The notes under the pieces were generated by a model. It made no database searches, had not been told where the DNA came from, and saw only the letters and a list, made by a program, of their open reading frames with translations. Shown piece by piece: positions 5,941 to 12,527 of a stretch of DNA of 13,261 nt. Numbering within the stretch: the stretch's first letter is position 1; every line of letters starts with the position of its first letter. The position numbers and the translations under genes are program-made. The stretch covers positions 1 through 13,261 of the forward strand of contig JAFZOE010000038.1 in NCBI GenBank assembly GCA_017552845.1, given 5' to 3'. Source of the stretch: Clostridia bacterium (lineage in GTDB: Bacteria; Bacillota; Clostridia; Oscillospirales; Acutalibacteraceae).

Positions 5941-7942
5941 AAAGAAAGGTAATATCACCAAACGGACAATTTTAATATTCTTTATAGCCGTAATTCTTCT
6001 GATTGCCGCGCTCAGCGTCTCTCTCGGTTATCAGCTTCAGAAAGTGCTGATTGACAAATACAGCGAATTCGCGCTGTCTTATGTAAAGACGGCCGCTGAA
6101 TTCATTGACGGCGACAAAATAAGCGAATACACCGAAACCGGAAATAAAGACGGTTACTATGAGGAAATAAAGAAATTCCTGAATTCAACCGCAAATTCCA
6201 GCGCGGAAGAAGCAAATATCCAGTATTTATATGTATTCATTCCCGGCAGCGATGATGAATATACTTATGTATGGGATGCCGATTCCTATGATGAACCCGC
6301 CGATCTGCTCGAGACTTATCCATACAGCGAAGGCGCCAAGGAGCAGGCCGAAAAGATCTTTAATAAAGAAATAGCAGAGGATGCGCAGTATTATTATGAC
6401 GCCGAAGACGGCACTCCCACTCTTACCGTTTCCGTTCCCTTGCTTGACAGCAAGGAAAACGTTGCCGCGATTATTGCGGCGGATTTATCGGTCAGAGGAA
6501 TAAAGAGCGCATCAAGCACCATTCTCTACGGCGTGCTCGTCTCCGTTGCGGCTCTCTTGCTGATTGCGATGATAGCTTACTATTCGATTATCAAGAAATG
6601 GATAATTCAGCCGATAATCAAGCTTCAGGACGCTACCGAAGAGATAGTCGAAAACATTGAGAGCGACGAAATAATCAAAATCGATATTCACACTAACGAT
6701 GAGATTGAGATGCTTGCCGATTCCTTCACGGATATGAACGTCAAGTTGAAAGAATACATAAAGCAGAACGAAGCAATAACCGCAGAAAAGGAAAGAATCG
6801 GCGCAGAGCTCGAGCTCGCCAAAAAGATTCAGGCGGATATGCTGCCGAATATCTTCCCGCCGTTCCCCGAAAGAAAAGATTTCGATATCTACGCCATGAT
6901 GACTCCGGCAAAAGAAGTCGGCGGAGACTTCTATGATTTCTTCCTTGTGGATGATAATCATCTCGCTATGGTTATGGCGGACGTTTCCGGCAAAGGCATT
7001 CCCGCCGCGCTCTTTATGATGATGAGTAAGATTCTGATTCAGAATCAGGCAATGAGCGGCAAAGGCCCCGCCGAAGTCCTCGAAACAGTCAACAACCAGA
7101 TTTGCTCAAATAACCGAGAAGAAATGTTCGTGACGGTCTGGCTCGGTATTCTCGACCTGGAAACCGGTCTTCTGACCGCGGCAAACGCCGGACACGAAAA
7201 GCCGATGATAATGATGCCGGGCGGCGGTTTCGAAGTGATAATGGACAAGCACGGTTTTGTTATCGGCGGTATGGAAGGCGTCAAGTATAAAGAATATCAG
7301 ATTCAGCTTGAAAAGGGTTCTTCCATCTTCATTTACACCGACGGCGTTGCGGAAGCAACATCCGAGAAAGATGAGCTTTTCGGTCTCGAAAGAACAATCG
7401 CCGCTCTGAATTCATTTAAAGACGGAACCGCCGAAGAAATCATCAACGGAGTTAAGGAAGCTGTTGACGCCTACGTTGGCAGCGCTCCTCAGTTTGACGA
7501 TCTGACCATGCTCTGCTTTAAATATGAGGGAAGTGATAATGTGCTGACTATCGACAGCAAGATGTCCGAAATATCAAAAGCAACCGAATATATAGCGGGT
7601 AAAGTCGAGAATCTTCCTTTCACTCCCAAGGATAAGAATCAGATTGAGATTGCAGTCGACGAAATCGTCTGCAACATCGCAAGCTACGCCTACGGCGATA
7701 AAACGGGCAAAGCTACCGTAGAATTTGAAAAGACGGAAAAAGGTATTATTATTACTATCAGCGACAGCGGAATCGAATACAATCCGCTCGAAAAAGAAGA
7801 CCCCGACACCACTCTTTCCGCTGAAGAGAGAGGCATCGGAGGTTACGGAATATTCATAGTCAAGAAAGTAATGGACCATATTGAATACAACAGAAAAGAC
7901 GGAAAAAATATTCTGAAACTATTCAAATACTACAGCAAATAA
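5930..7942 (+). CDS. Transmembrane sensor PP2C (SpoIIE/RsbU) phosphatase fused to RsbW-like kinase
   Basis: A 670-residue membrane protein. Helix 1 is at 12-33, an extracytoplasmic Cache-like sensor at about 34-196, helix 2 at 197-220, HAMP at about 221-275 and a coiled coil at about 275-305. The PP2C/SpoIIE domain (about 305-532) has metal ligands in GGDFYDFF (Asp333, Asp336), DVSGKG (Asp351), TDGVAEA (Asp471) and FDDLTML (Asp523/524). The GHKL ATPase domain (about 540-670) has an N box with Glu578 and Asn582, a G1 box SDSG (Asp612), YNP (617-619), and a glycine-rich G2 GIGGYGIF (635-642). It should both dephosphorylate and phosphorylate a STAS partner, most obviously the one encoded by the first gene. 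All key residues are intact. AAAGG lies 4 nt before the ATG. Confidence 0.93.
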   Translation: MKNKKKGNITKRTILIFFIAVILLIAALSVSLGYQLQKVLIDKYSEFALSYVKTAAEFIDGDKISEYTETGNKDGYYEEIKKFLNSTANSSAEEANIQYLYVFIPGSDDEYTYVWDADSYDEPADLLETYPYSEGAKEQAEKIFNKEIAEDAQYYYDAEDGTPTLTVSVPLLDSKENVAAIIAADLSVRGIKSASSTILYGVLVSVAALLLIAMIAYYSIIKKWIIQPIIKLQDATEEIVENIESDEIIKIDIHTNDEIEMLADSFTDMNVKLKEYIKQNEAITAEKERIGAELELAKKIQADMLPNIFPPFPERKDFDIYAMMTPAKEVGGDFYDFFLVDDNHLAMVMADVSGKGIPAALFMMMSKILIQNQAMSGKGPAEVLETVNNQICSNNREEMFVTVWLGILDLETGLLTAANAGHEKPMIMMPGGGFEVIMDKHGFVIGGMEGVKYKEYQIQLEKGSSIFIYTDGVAEATSEKDELFGLERTIAALNSFKDGTAEEIINGVKEAVDAYVGSAPQFDDLTMLCFKYEGSDNVLTIDSKMSEISKATEYIAGKVENLPFTPKDKNQIEIAVDEIVCNIASYAYGDKTGKATVEFEKTEKGIIITISDSGIEYNPLEKEDPDTTLSAEERGIGGYGIFIVKKVMDHIEYNRKDGKNILKLFKYYSK

Positions 7943-7947
7943 TAAAC

Positions 7948-7970
7948 CCCCGGGCTCAGAAAGCCCGGGG
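7948..7970. terminator. Bidirectional hairpin between convergent operons
   Basis: A perfect 9-bp GC-rich stem (CCCCGGGCT, 7948-7956, with AGCCCGGGG, 7962-7970) and a 5-nt loop lie between the phosphatase stop (7942) and the PrsW stop (7980). T-rich but interrupted tails follow on both strands, so it probably ends transcription from both sides. Confidence 0.75.
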
Positions 7971-7979
7971 ATATTGTGT

Positions 7980-8615
7980 TTATACGGATTTTGATTTATG
8001 ACCGTTCACCTGGTAGTAAACCACAGGGATATATGTCAGAGCCGGAAGAATAAATCCGAGATATTTGTATTCAGACTGAACGAGCATATTGAAAATTCCG
8101 TGGTAGATGCTTGCGAGAGTCAGCAGAGCGACTGTTCCGCAGTAGAAAAGTTTCCTTCTCTTTTTGATAAAGCTCATTCCGTAGCCGACAGCAGCGGTGC
8201 AGACGCCGTGCATAAGCGCAGTTGAGAAGCCTCTGACTATCGCCAAGCCGACCGTTACATTCTCAATGTTCTGCAGGAGAATAACCATATTCTCGAACAT
8301 GGCGAAACCTATACCTGTAGCGAACGCTATTGTCATAAGTTTATCGCGGTCATCCGAGAAAACCATGGCATAAAAGAGAACGGGCGCCGCCTTGACAATT
8401 TCCTCCGAAATCGGAGTGATAACAGTAGTCACATATAAACTGTCTCCGCCGAAAAAGTTGAGAAGAATCGTATTAAGCTCGGAAACGAAAAGAGAAACAA
8501 AAATACCGATAAGCATGTATCCGACAATCAGCTTTGAGCGCTTGCGCAGAAGAAGGAGCAGGAGAAACAGCGGGGCAACCGTGCAGATAAAGAGGATATA
8601 AATCAGGTTGTCCAT
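7980..8615 (-). CDS. PrsW-family intramembrane metalloprotease
   Basis: A 211-residue multi-pass membrane protein of the PrsW/CAAX-protease-like group. The signature residues are in membrane segments: Glu71-Glu72 in SEEIVKAAP (EExxK), Glu108 in AMFENMV, His136 in LMHGVCTAAVGYG, and His172 in IYHGIFN. B. subtilis PrsW makes the first cut in an anti-sigma factor (RsiW) to release its sigma factor. The substrate here is not in the window. The ATG at 8615 has a GGGGG-rich ribosome binding site inside the preceding gene and overlaps that gene by 13 nt, so the two are translationally coupled. It is the last gene of the TrpR-like operon and converges on the phosphatase gene. Length is near the family norm. 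Confidence 0.85.
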   Translation of the reverse strand: MDNLIYILFICTVAPLFLLLLLLRKRSKLIVGYMLIGIFVSLFVSELNTILLNFFGGDSLYVTTVITPISEEIVKAAPVLFYAMVFSDDRDKLMTIAFATGIGFAMFENMVILLQNIENVTVGLAIVRGFSTALMHGVCTAAVGYGMSFIKKRRKLFYCGTVALLTLASIYHGIFNMLVQSEYKYLGFILPALTYIPVVYYQVNGHKSKSV

Positions 8616-9268
8616 CTTTTTATCCCCCTTTCAACCGTCGGGGCAATCACAAGCAGGATGACTCCCATAAGAATTCCCGTAATCAGTATGGCGGCTATAT
8701 TCCCCCTGCTGACGGTAATCATTTCAATCATGCAGAGTGCGCCGAATACCAGAGCAAGAATATTATAGAGCTTCAGGCTCTTGATTACGCCGAAATCAAC
8801 ATCGGGAAAAATCAGATGCTTGAGATTGAAATAACCCGCGCCCGATACGAATACGGTAAGTACGCCTGCGGCAATCTTGACAAGCGGCGCAGAATCGGTA
8901 AAGAAAAAGAAAACGAGATAAACTGCAATATAAGCCGCGGGCGCTGCAAGCGGAATTATGCGATACTTGGTATATTGCTTTGAGCCGTCGTCCGCGAGGC
9001 TGTCCATCATGCCGAAATTAGCCGAGAATAAAAACAGCAGACTGCCGATAACCCCGAGGATACCGAGCTGGAAGCGCTCGAATATATCGCCTATTGTCAG
9101 CAGACGGACTACCTGATAAAGCCTGCCGAAAGCCATACAGCCGACAGCAAGCGTAATCATCTGGGCATAGACAGCCTTTCTCGGCCTGAAAAATCTGAGC
9201 ATACCGTAAATACAGCCGATAAAAGCGAATACGCAGGTAACGATATTAGCAATTAAAACAGGATTCAA
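8603..9268 (-). CDS. Multi-pass membrane protein of unknown function, TTG start
   Basis: A 221-residue protein with about seven hydrophobic segments (near 5-25, 36-55, 67-86, 103-123, 128-146, 166-184, 190-210). It has short charged loops and a cytoplasmic-looking tail ending ERGIKRW. I see no catalytic motif and do not recognise a family. The start is TTG at 9268: GGAGGTGG (9280-9273) gives an ideal spacing of 7 nt from GGAGG, and no ATG is near. It lies 41 nt after the TrpR-like gene and overlaps PrsW by 13 nt. Sitting between a regulator and an intramembrane protease, it may be the protease's partner or substrate, or a sensor. This is suggested only by position. Confidence 0.8.
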   Translation of the reverse strand: MNPVLIANIVTCVFAFIGCIYGMLRFFRPRKAVYAQMITLAVGCMAFGRLYQVVRLLTIGDIFERFQLGILGVIGSLLFLFSANFGMMDSLADDGSKQYTKYRIIPLAAPAAYIAVYLVFFFFTDSAPLVKIAAGVLTVFVSGAGYFNLKHLIFPDVDFGVIKSLKLYNILALVFGALCMIEMITVSRGNIAAILITGILMGVILLVIAPTVERGIKRWTT

Positions 9269-9272
9269 TCGA

Positions 9273-9280
9273 CCACCTCC
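9273..9280 (-). promoter_or_regulatory. Ribosome binding site fixing a TTG start
   Basis: GGAGGTGG on the minus strand is an extended match to the anti-Shine-Dalgarno, seven nucleotides (from GGAGG) before TTG at 9268-9266. It decides the start of the 221-residue membrane protein. Confidence 0.8.
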
Positions 9281-9309
9281 GAAAGAAGCCGGGCTGATTC
9301 AAAGAAGAA

Positions 9310-9597
9310 TCATTTGCCCTCTTTCATTCTGTCAAGAGCAATGCGGTAACCGCCGGAGCCGTAATTGAGACAGCGGCTTACGCGGCTGATGGTCGCCGTG
9401 CTGAGGTGAGCCTCTTTGACAATCTGCAGATAATTGATGCCTTCATCAAGCTTGATTGCAGCCTGAAAGCGCTGAGACATATCTCTGATCTCTTTGACGG
9501 TGCATAAATCCTCAAAGAACGCGTAGCATTCGTCAACAGTCTTGAGAGAAAGGATAACATTGAATAAAGTATCCATCTGTTCGCATTTCAAATCCAT
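9310..9597 (-). CDS. YerC/YecD-family TrpR-like transcriptional regulator
   Basis: A 95-residue all-helical DNA-binding protein of the Trp-repressor superfamily. An N-terminal helical region (1-35) precedes IRDMSQRFQAAIKL (37-50). The helix-turn-helix is at about 55-78 (NYLQIVKEAHLSTATISRVS), with the ATISR recognition-helix pattern shared with TrpR. LNYGSGGYRIAL (77-88) closes the family signature. The length matches the Firmicute YerC group, whose ligand is not established to my knowledge. The ATG has a GGGGG-type ribosome binding site. It heads an operon with the membrane protein and PrsW. A perfect palindrome at its own transcription start suggests autoregulation. Confidence 0.93.
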   Translation of the reverse strand: MDLKCEQMDTLFNVILSLKTVDECYAFFEDLCTVKEIRDMSQRFQAAIKLDEGINYLQIVKEAHLSTATISRVSRCLNYGSGGYRIALDRMKEGK

Positions 9598-9625
9598 AAT
9601 TAAACCCCCATATACAGAGTTGATT

Positions 9626-9640
9626 TAAGCATATTGCTTA
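9626..9640. promoter_or_regulatory. 15-bp palindrome, candidate operator
   Basis: TAAGCA-TAT-TGCTTA is a perfect inverted repeat with 6-bp arms and a 3-bp centre. It begins 7 bp downstream of the -10 box, so it covers about +1 to +16 of the predicted transcript. A bound dimer there would block initiation. The obvious candidate is the TrpR-like protein encoded next, but the link is inference. Confidence 0.55.
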
Positions 9641-9647
9641 TGAAAAT

Positions 9648-9676
9648 ATACTAATACTTTAAACCGTTAAAGTCAA
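9648..9676 (-). promoter_or_regulatory. Sigma-A promoter of the TrpR-like/PrsW operon
   Basis: On the minus strand, TTGACT (9676-9671), 17 nt, then TAGTAT (9653-9648). The start should be near 9641, giving a leader of about 44 nt. The -35 lies only 15 nt past the stop of the propeller gene, with no terminator between, so read-through from upstream is possible. Confidence 0.75.
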
Positions 9677-9690
9677 GTGCTTTATACAAA

Positions 9691-11799
9691 TTATTCTCCG
9701 GATATTATTCCGTAATATCTGCCTATCCAATAAGGAAGGAGATAAACGGTCGGATCCTGGGCGCCTCCGCCGTAGGAATCAAGATGGAAAGAGCCGCTGT
9801 CGGGTCTGTGAACATTGGTTTCATCATAAGGCAGAGCAGATTTTATCTGAGGATCGTTATGCCATTCCTCCTGTTCCGGATCCCAGACAAGATCCCTGCG
9901 CCTTGAATTCTCCATTTTATAATGAATAAGGTCGTAAGGAATCTCGCGCAGAGAACGCACGCCTTCGCAGACATCGTCATCCCTGCCGGTCGCGGCAGCA
10001 TGGATAAATGCAAACATCGGCTGTCTCTCAGGCCTCTCATACTCCCAGTGATCCTCCATACCGCAGAGAACGGCACATCGGACCGCCTCATTGTCTTCAA
10101 GTCTCAGCAGAGTCAGTGAAGCGAGGAAAGCGAGATTGTCGTCGATATGGCAGTAGTGGGCGTCTTTGACTTTATGTCTCATAACATTGAGCGGATAATG
10201 ATAAGTTGTAACGAATCTGTCATAGACTTCATCATATTTCTTGTCGCCCGAAATATGCGAGCAGACTTTAAGGAAACCGAGGAATTCAAGAGAATTGATT
10301 CCCCTCTCGCTGAACCAGCGCTCATCAAGATTCAACGCGGCGGGATCCCAGCAGGCCCAGGTGGTGGGCAGGCCGTCTGCATCGACAAGTCTGTAATTAT
10401 TGGAAAGAATATGGTCCATTATTCCGCAAAGGGCGTTCTTAATCTTTGCTTTCTCGGATTTGTTCGCGCAGAGATCATAATAGATACTCATGCCGAAGAA
10501 ATGACCTGTCATCTCATCGCTCGATGTTTCGCCTTTCCATTCGCAGGATTTATCGGGAGCGGTATGCCACTCGGGATCACCGTTGCCGAAACCTTTTTCA
10601 CCTTTATAGCGCACAGCTCTGGCGGTGAATCCGTGGATACCCGTAATCTGAGTCAGCAGAAGCATGGCGTTGAGACCTCTGCGGGCTTTTGCAAGAGCTC
10701 TTTTATCGCCGGTCACGGAATATCTGAAAGACTCGGCGGCCACATAGCAGCCGGTCCAGAGGCCGTCATTGTCGCTGATATGCACTCTGCCGTTATCCAT
10801 ATCATAGCCGGGCTCAAGCTCGCGGTTGGCAATAAAGCCCCTGCGGATATGATATTTCTCGATTAAATTCTCATAGTATTCCGCTTTTTCGGCAAGCGTA
10901 GTATACTCGGACTTGATCAGCGAAACGCCCTTATCAGTGGCGGCATAGATATAGTTGCCGTCTGCCGTAACGGCTATATCGTTGATTTTATTATCGGGCA
11001 TCCATCTGTCAGCCGAGAAATACTTTGTCTTTCCGCTGCAGAGATAAGCAAGACCCACATCGGTCGCAAAATAGATTCCGCCGACTTTATCGCGGGCAAT
11101 CTTATAAACGGGGTTCGAAGGAAGGCACGAAACCTCTTTTGAATCAATCCATTTTGAAGCCGTATCATAAATAACGGCTCCGCTTTCGGTTCCCATCCAG
11201 AGATATCCGAGATCATCAAAAGCAAGAGAATTGTTATTCTTATCGGGCATATTTGAAAACTTCGGGATGATGTTTTTCCATTCGCGTCTCTTGCCGTGAA
11301 TAAGGCTCAGATAGCTCTCGGTCGCAGCATACATCTCTTTATCCGATACGGCAAGACAGATTCCATGACCGCCCTCAAGCTCACGATTAACAATATCCTT
11401 ACCGGTATCATTATCAAAGCAGACAAGGCTCTCACGAGTCAGAACCCATACTCCGCCCCTGCCGGACGCAACATCGATTATATCCGAATCAAACGAGCGG
11501 ACAGATTTCAGTTTGCCGCTTTTGATATAAAACAGTTCACTGCCTGCGGATACGGCTACAGCGCCGTCAATCAGGGACAGCGAGCCGATTTTTCCCGATA
11601 TTCTGTTTTCGAAATAAGGAGTGAATCTGTCGCCTTTAAGGATAAAAAGACCGTTATCGGTTCCCGCTATAAGGCGGTTGTCACCATCAAGAAGAAGTTT
11701 TCTGACCTTGACGCATGAAAGACCGTTCTTCTCATTGAAGAGCAGTTTCTTTCTCATTATGAATCTGCCTGATTTATAGCAACCGGCGGGTTCTCTCAT
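9691..11799 (-). CDS. Two-domain protein: beta-propeller plus (alpha/alpha)-barrel glycosidase-like domain
   Basis: A 702-residue protein. Residues about 20-300 carry repeated propeller blades with phrases such as LIAGTDNGLFIL, LWMGTESGAVIY, IYFATDVGLAYL and IYAATDKGVSLI, typical of two-component-regulator propellers. Residues about 310-702 are helical, with a conserved-looking ISDNDGLWTGCYVAAESF (341-358), SSDEMTGHFFG (426-436), TTWACWD (479-485) and HIDDNLAFLA (551-560). This resembles an (alpha/alpha)6 barrel like glycoside hydrolases or epimerases, with acidic residues placed as candidate catalysts. No signal peptide is visible, so it appears cytoplasmic. The ATG at 11799 has an AAGGTGA ribosome binding site; a longer frame from a TTG at 11859 begins inside the -35 box. 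The exact family and the substrate are unknown. Confidence 0.75.
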   Translation of the reverse strand: MREPAGCYKSGRFIMRKKLLFNEKNGLSCVKVRKLLLDGDNRLIAGTDNGLFILKGDRFTPYFENRISGKIGSLSLIDGAVAVSAGSELFYIKSGKLKSVRSFDSDIIDVASGRGGVWVLTRESLVCFDNDTGKDIVNRELEGGHGICLAVSDKEMYAATESYLSLIHGKRREWKNIIPKFSNMPDKNNNSLAFDDLGYLWMGTESGAVIYDTASKWIDSKEVSCLPSNPVYKIARDKVGGIYFATDVGLAYLCSGKTKYFSADRWMPDNKINDIAVTADGNYIYAATDKGVSLIKSEYTTLAEKAEYYENLIEKYHIRRGFIANRELEPGYDMDNGRVHISDNDGLWTGCYVAAESFRYSVTGDKRALAKARRGLNAMLLLTQITGIHGFTARAVRYKGEKGFGNGDPEWHTAPDKSCEWKGETSSDEMTGHFFGMSIYYDLCANKSEKAKIKNALCGIMDHILSNNYRLVDADGLPTTWACWDPAALNLDERWFSERGINSLEFLGFLKVCSHISGDKKYDEVYDRFVTTYHYPLNVMRHKVKDAHYCHIDDNLAFLASLTLLRLEDNEAVRCAVLCGMEDHWEYERPERQPMFAFIHAAATGRDDDVCEGVRSLREIPYDLIHYKMENSRRRDLVWDPEQEEWHNDPQIKSALPYDETNVHRPDSGSFHLDSYGGGAQDPTVYLLPYWIGRYYGIISGE

Positions 11800-11830
11800 A
11801 AAATCACCTTCCGAATATGATTTCAAGGAT

Positions 11831-11859
11831 ACTTTATCACAATAACAATTATTTTTCAA
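11831..11859 (-). promoter_or_regulatory. Promoter of the propeller/barrel gene
   Basis: On the minus strand, TTGAAA (11859-11854), 17 nt, then TAAAGT (11836-11831). The start is predicted near 11824, 25 nt before the ATG at 11799. Its -35 box lies 7 bp from that of the divergent nitroreductase promoter. Confidence 0.6.
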
Positions 11860-11866
11860 GGCATGG

Positions 11867-11895
11867 TTGCAAAGAGCGGTGATTTGATATAAAAT
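11867..11895 (+). promoter_or_regulatory. Promoter of the nitroreductase gene
   Basis: TTGCAA (11867-11872), 17 nt, then TAAAAT (11890-11895); an overlapping TATAAA at 11888-11893 is an alternative -10. Transcription would start near 11902, leaving a leader of about 16 nt that carries the AAAGGCGGG ribosome binding site. Confidence 0.6.
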
Positions 11896-11917
11896 AGCTT
11901 TGAAAGGCGGGAAAAAT

Positions 11918-12487
11918 ATGCTTAAAGATTTATTGATTAAAAACAGATCTTACAGAAAATATGAAGAGAGAGAAAGACTAACAAAAGAGGATTTGCTTGA
12001 ACTTATCGATTATACCAGATACACAGCTTCAACCGTAAACTTTCAGGCGCTCAAATTCAAGCCCGTCTGTGAGAAAGAAGACAATGAGGCCATGTTCTCA
12101 TTTCTGAGATTTGCGGGCCTTCTCAAAGGAAAAGGCACACCTCCCGAAGGGATGCGCCCGACCTGTTATATTATCATCCTCTGTGACAGCGGCATAGCAA
12201 AAGATCTGAAATACGATGCGGGAATTGCCGCTCAGACAATACTTCTCGGTGCAGTTGAAAAGGGATTCGGCGGATGTATGCTCGGAAGCATAGAGCGCGA
12301 TAAAGTTTTTGATTACTTCAGAATTGACAAAGAGAGATTTACGATTGAGCTTGTAATCGCACTCGGAAAGCCGGATGAAAACATCATTCTGACCGAAGTC
12401 GGTGACGACGGCTCTACAGCTTATTACAGAGACGAAGACGGCAATCATTATGTGCCGAAAAGAAAGCTTGAAGATATTATACTATAA
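11918..12487 (+). CDS. Nitroreductase-family FMN-dependent oxidoreductase
   Basis: A 189-residue soluble flavoprotein of the nitroreductase superfamily. NRSYRKY (9-15) supplies the Arg-Ser-x-Arg FMN-phosphate motif. ASTVNFQALKF (37-47) is the 'SxxNxQxxxF' flavin-contact region. AGIAAQTILLGAVEKGFGG (101-119) is the central helix and following turn, and LVIALGKPDE (145-154) is the conserved strand near the C-terminus. Members reduce nitroaromatics, quinones, flavins or specialised substrates with NAD(P)H; the actual substrate cannot be told. The ATG at 11918 follows AAAGGCGGG. It is a single gene between its own promoter and a hairpin terminator, divergent from the propeller/barrel gene. Confidence 0.9.
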   Translation: MLKDLLIKNRSYRKYEERERLTKEDLLELIDYTRYTASTVNFQALKFKPVCEKEDNEAMFSFLRFAGLLKGKGTPPEGMRPTCYIIILCDSGIAKDLKYDAGIAAQTILLGAVEKGFGGCMLGSIERDKVFDYFRIDKERFTIELVIALGKPDENIILTEVGDDGSTAYYRDEDGNHYVPKRKLEDIIL

Positions 12488-12494
12488 AAAAACA

Positions 12495-12516
12495 GCCGCA
12501 CTCAGACGAGTGCGGC
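12495..12516. terminator. Bidirectional terminator between convergent genes
   Basis: A perfect 9-bp stem GCCGCACTC (12495-12503) with GAGTGCGGC (12508-12516) around a 4-nt loop. A T run follows on the plus strand (12520-12524) and seven T residues on the minus strand (12492-12486). It ends both the nitroreductase and the PepSY genes. Confidence 0.92.
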
Positions 12517-12527
12517 AAATTTTTGAT

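Noticed and set aside
6512..6961. 149-codon minus-strand frame within the phosphatase gene
   Set aside because: Antisense to well-recognised HAMP and PP2C motifs. The translation has no domain features, so it is a shadow frame.
10147..10866. Long open frame (239 codons) on the plus strand opposite the propeller/barrel gene
   Set aside because: It lies fully antisense to a strongly coding gene and has no ribosome binding site or recognisable domain. Codon bias of the opposite strand explains its openness.
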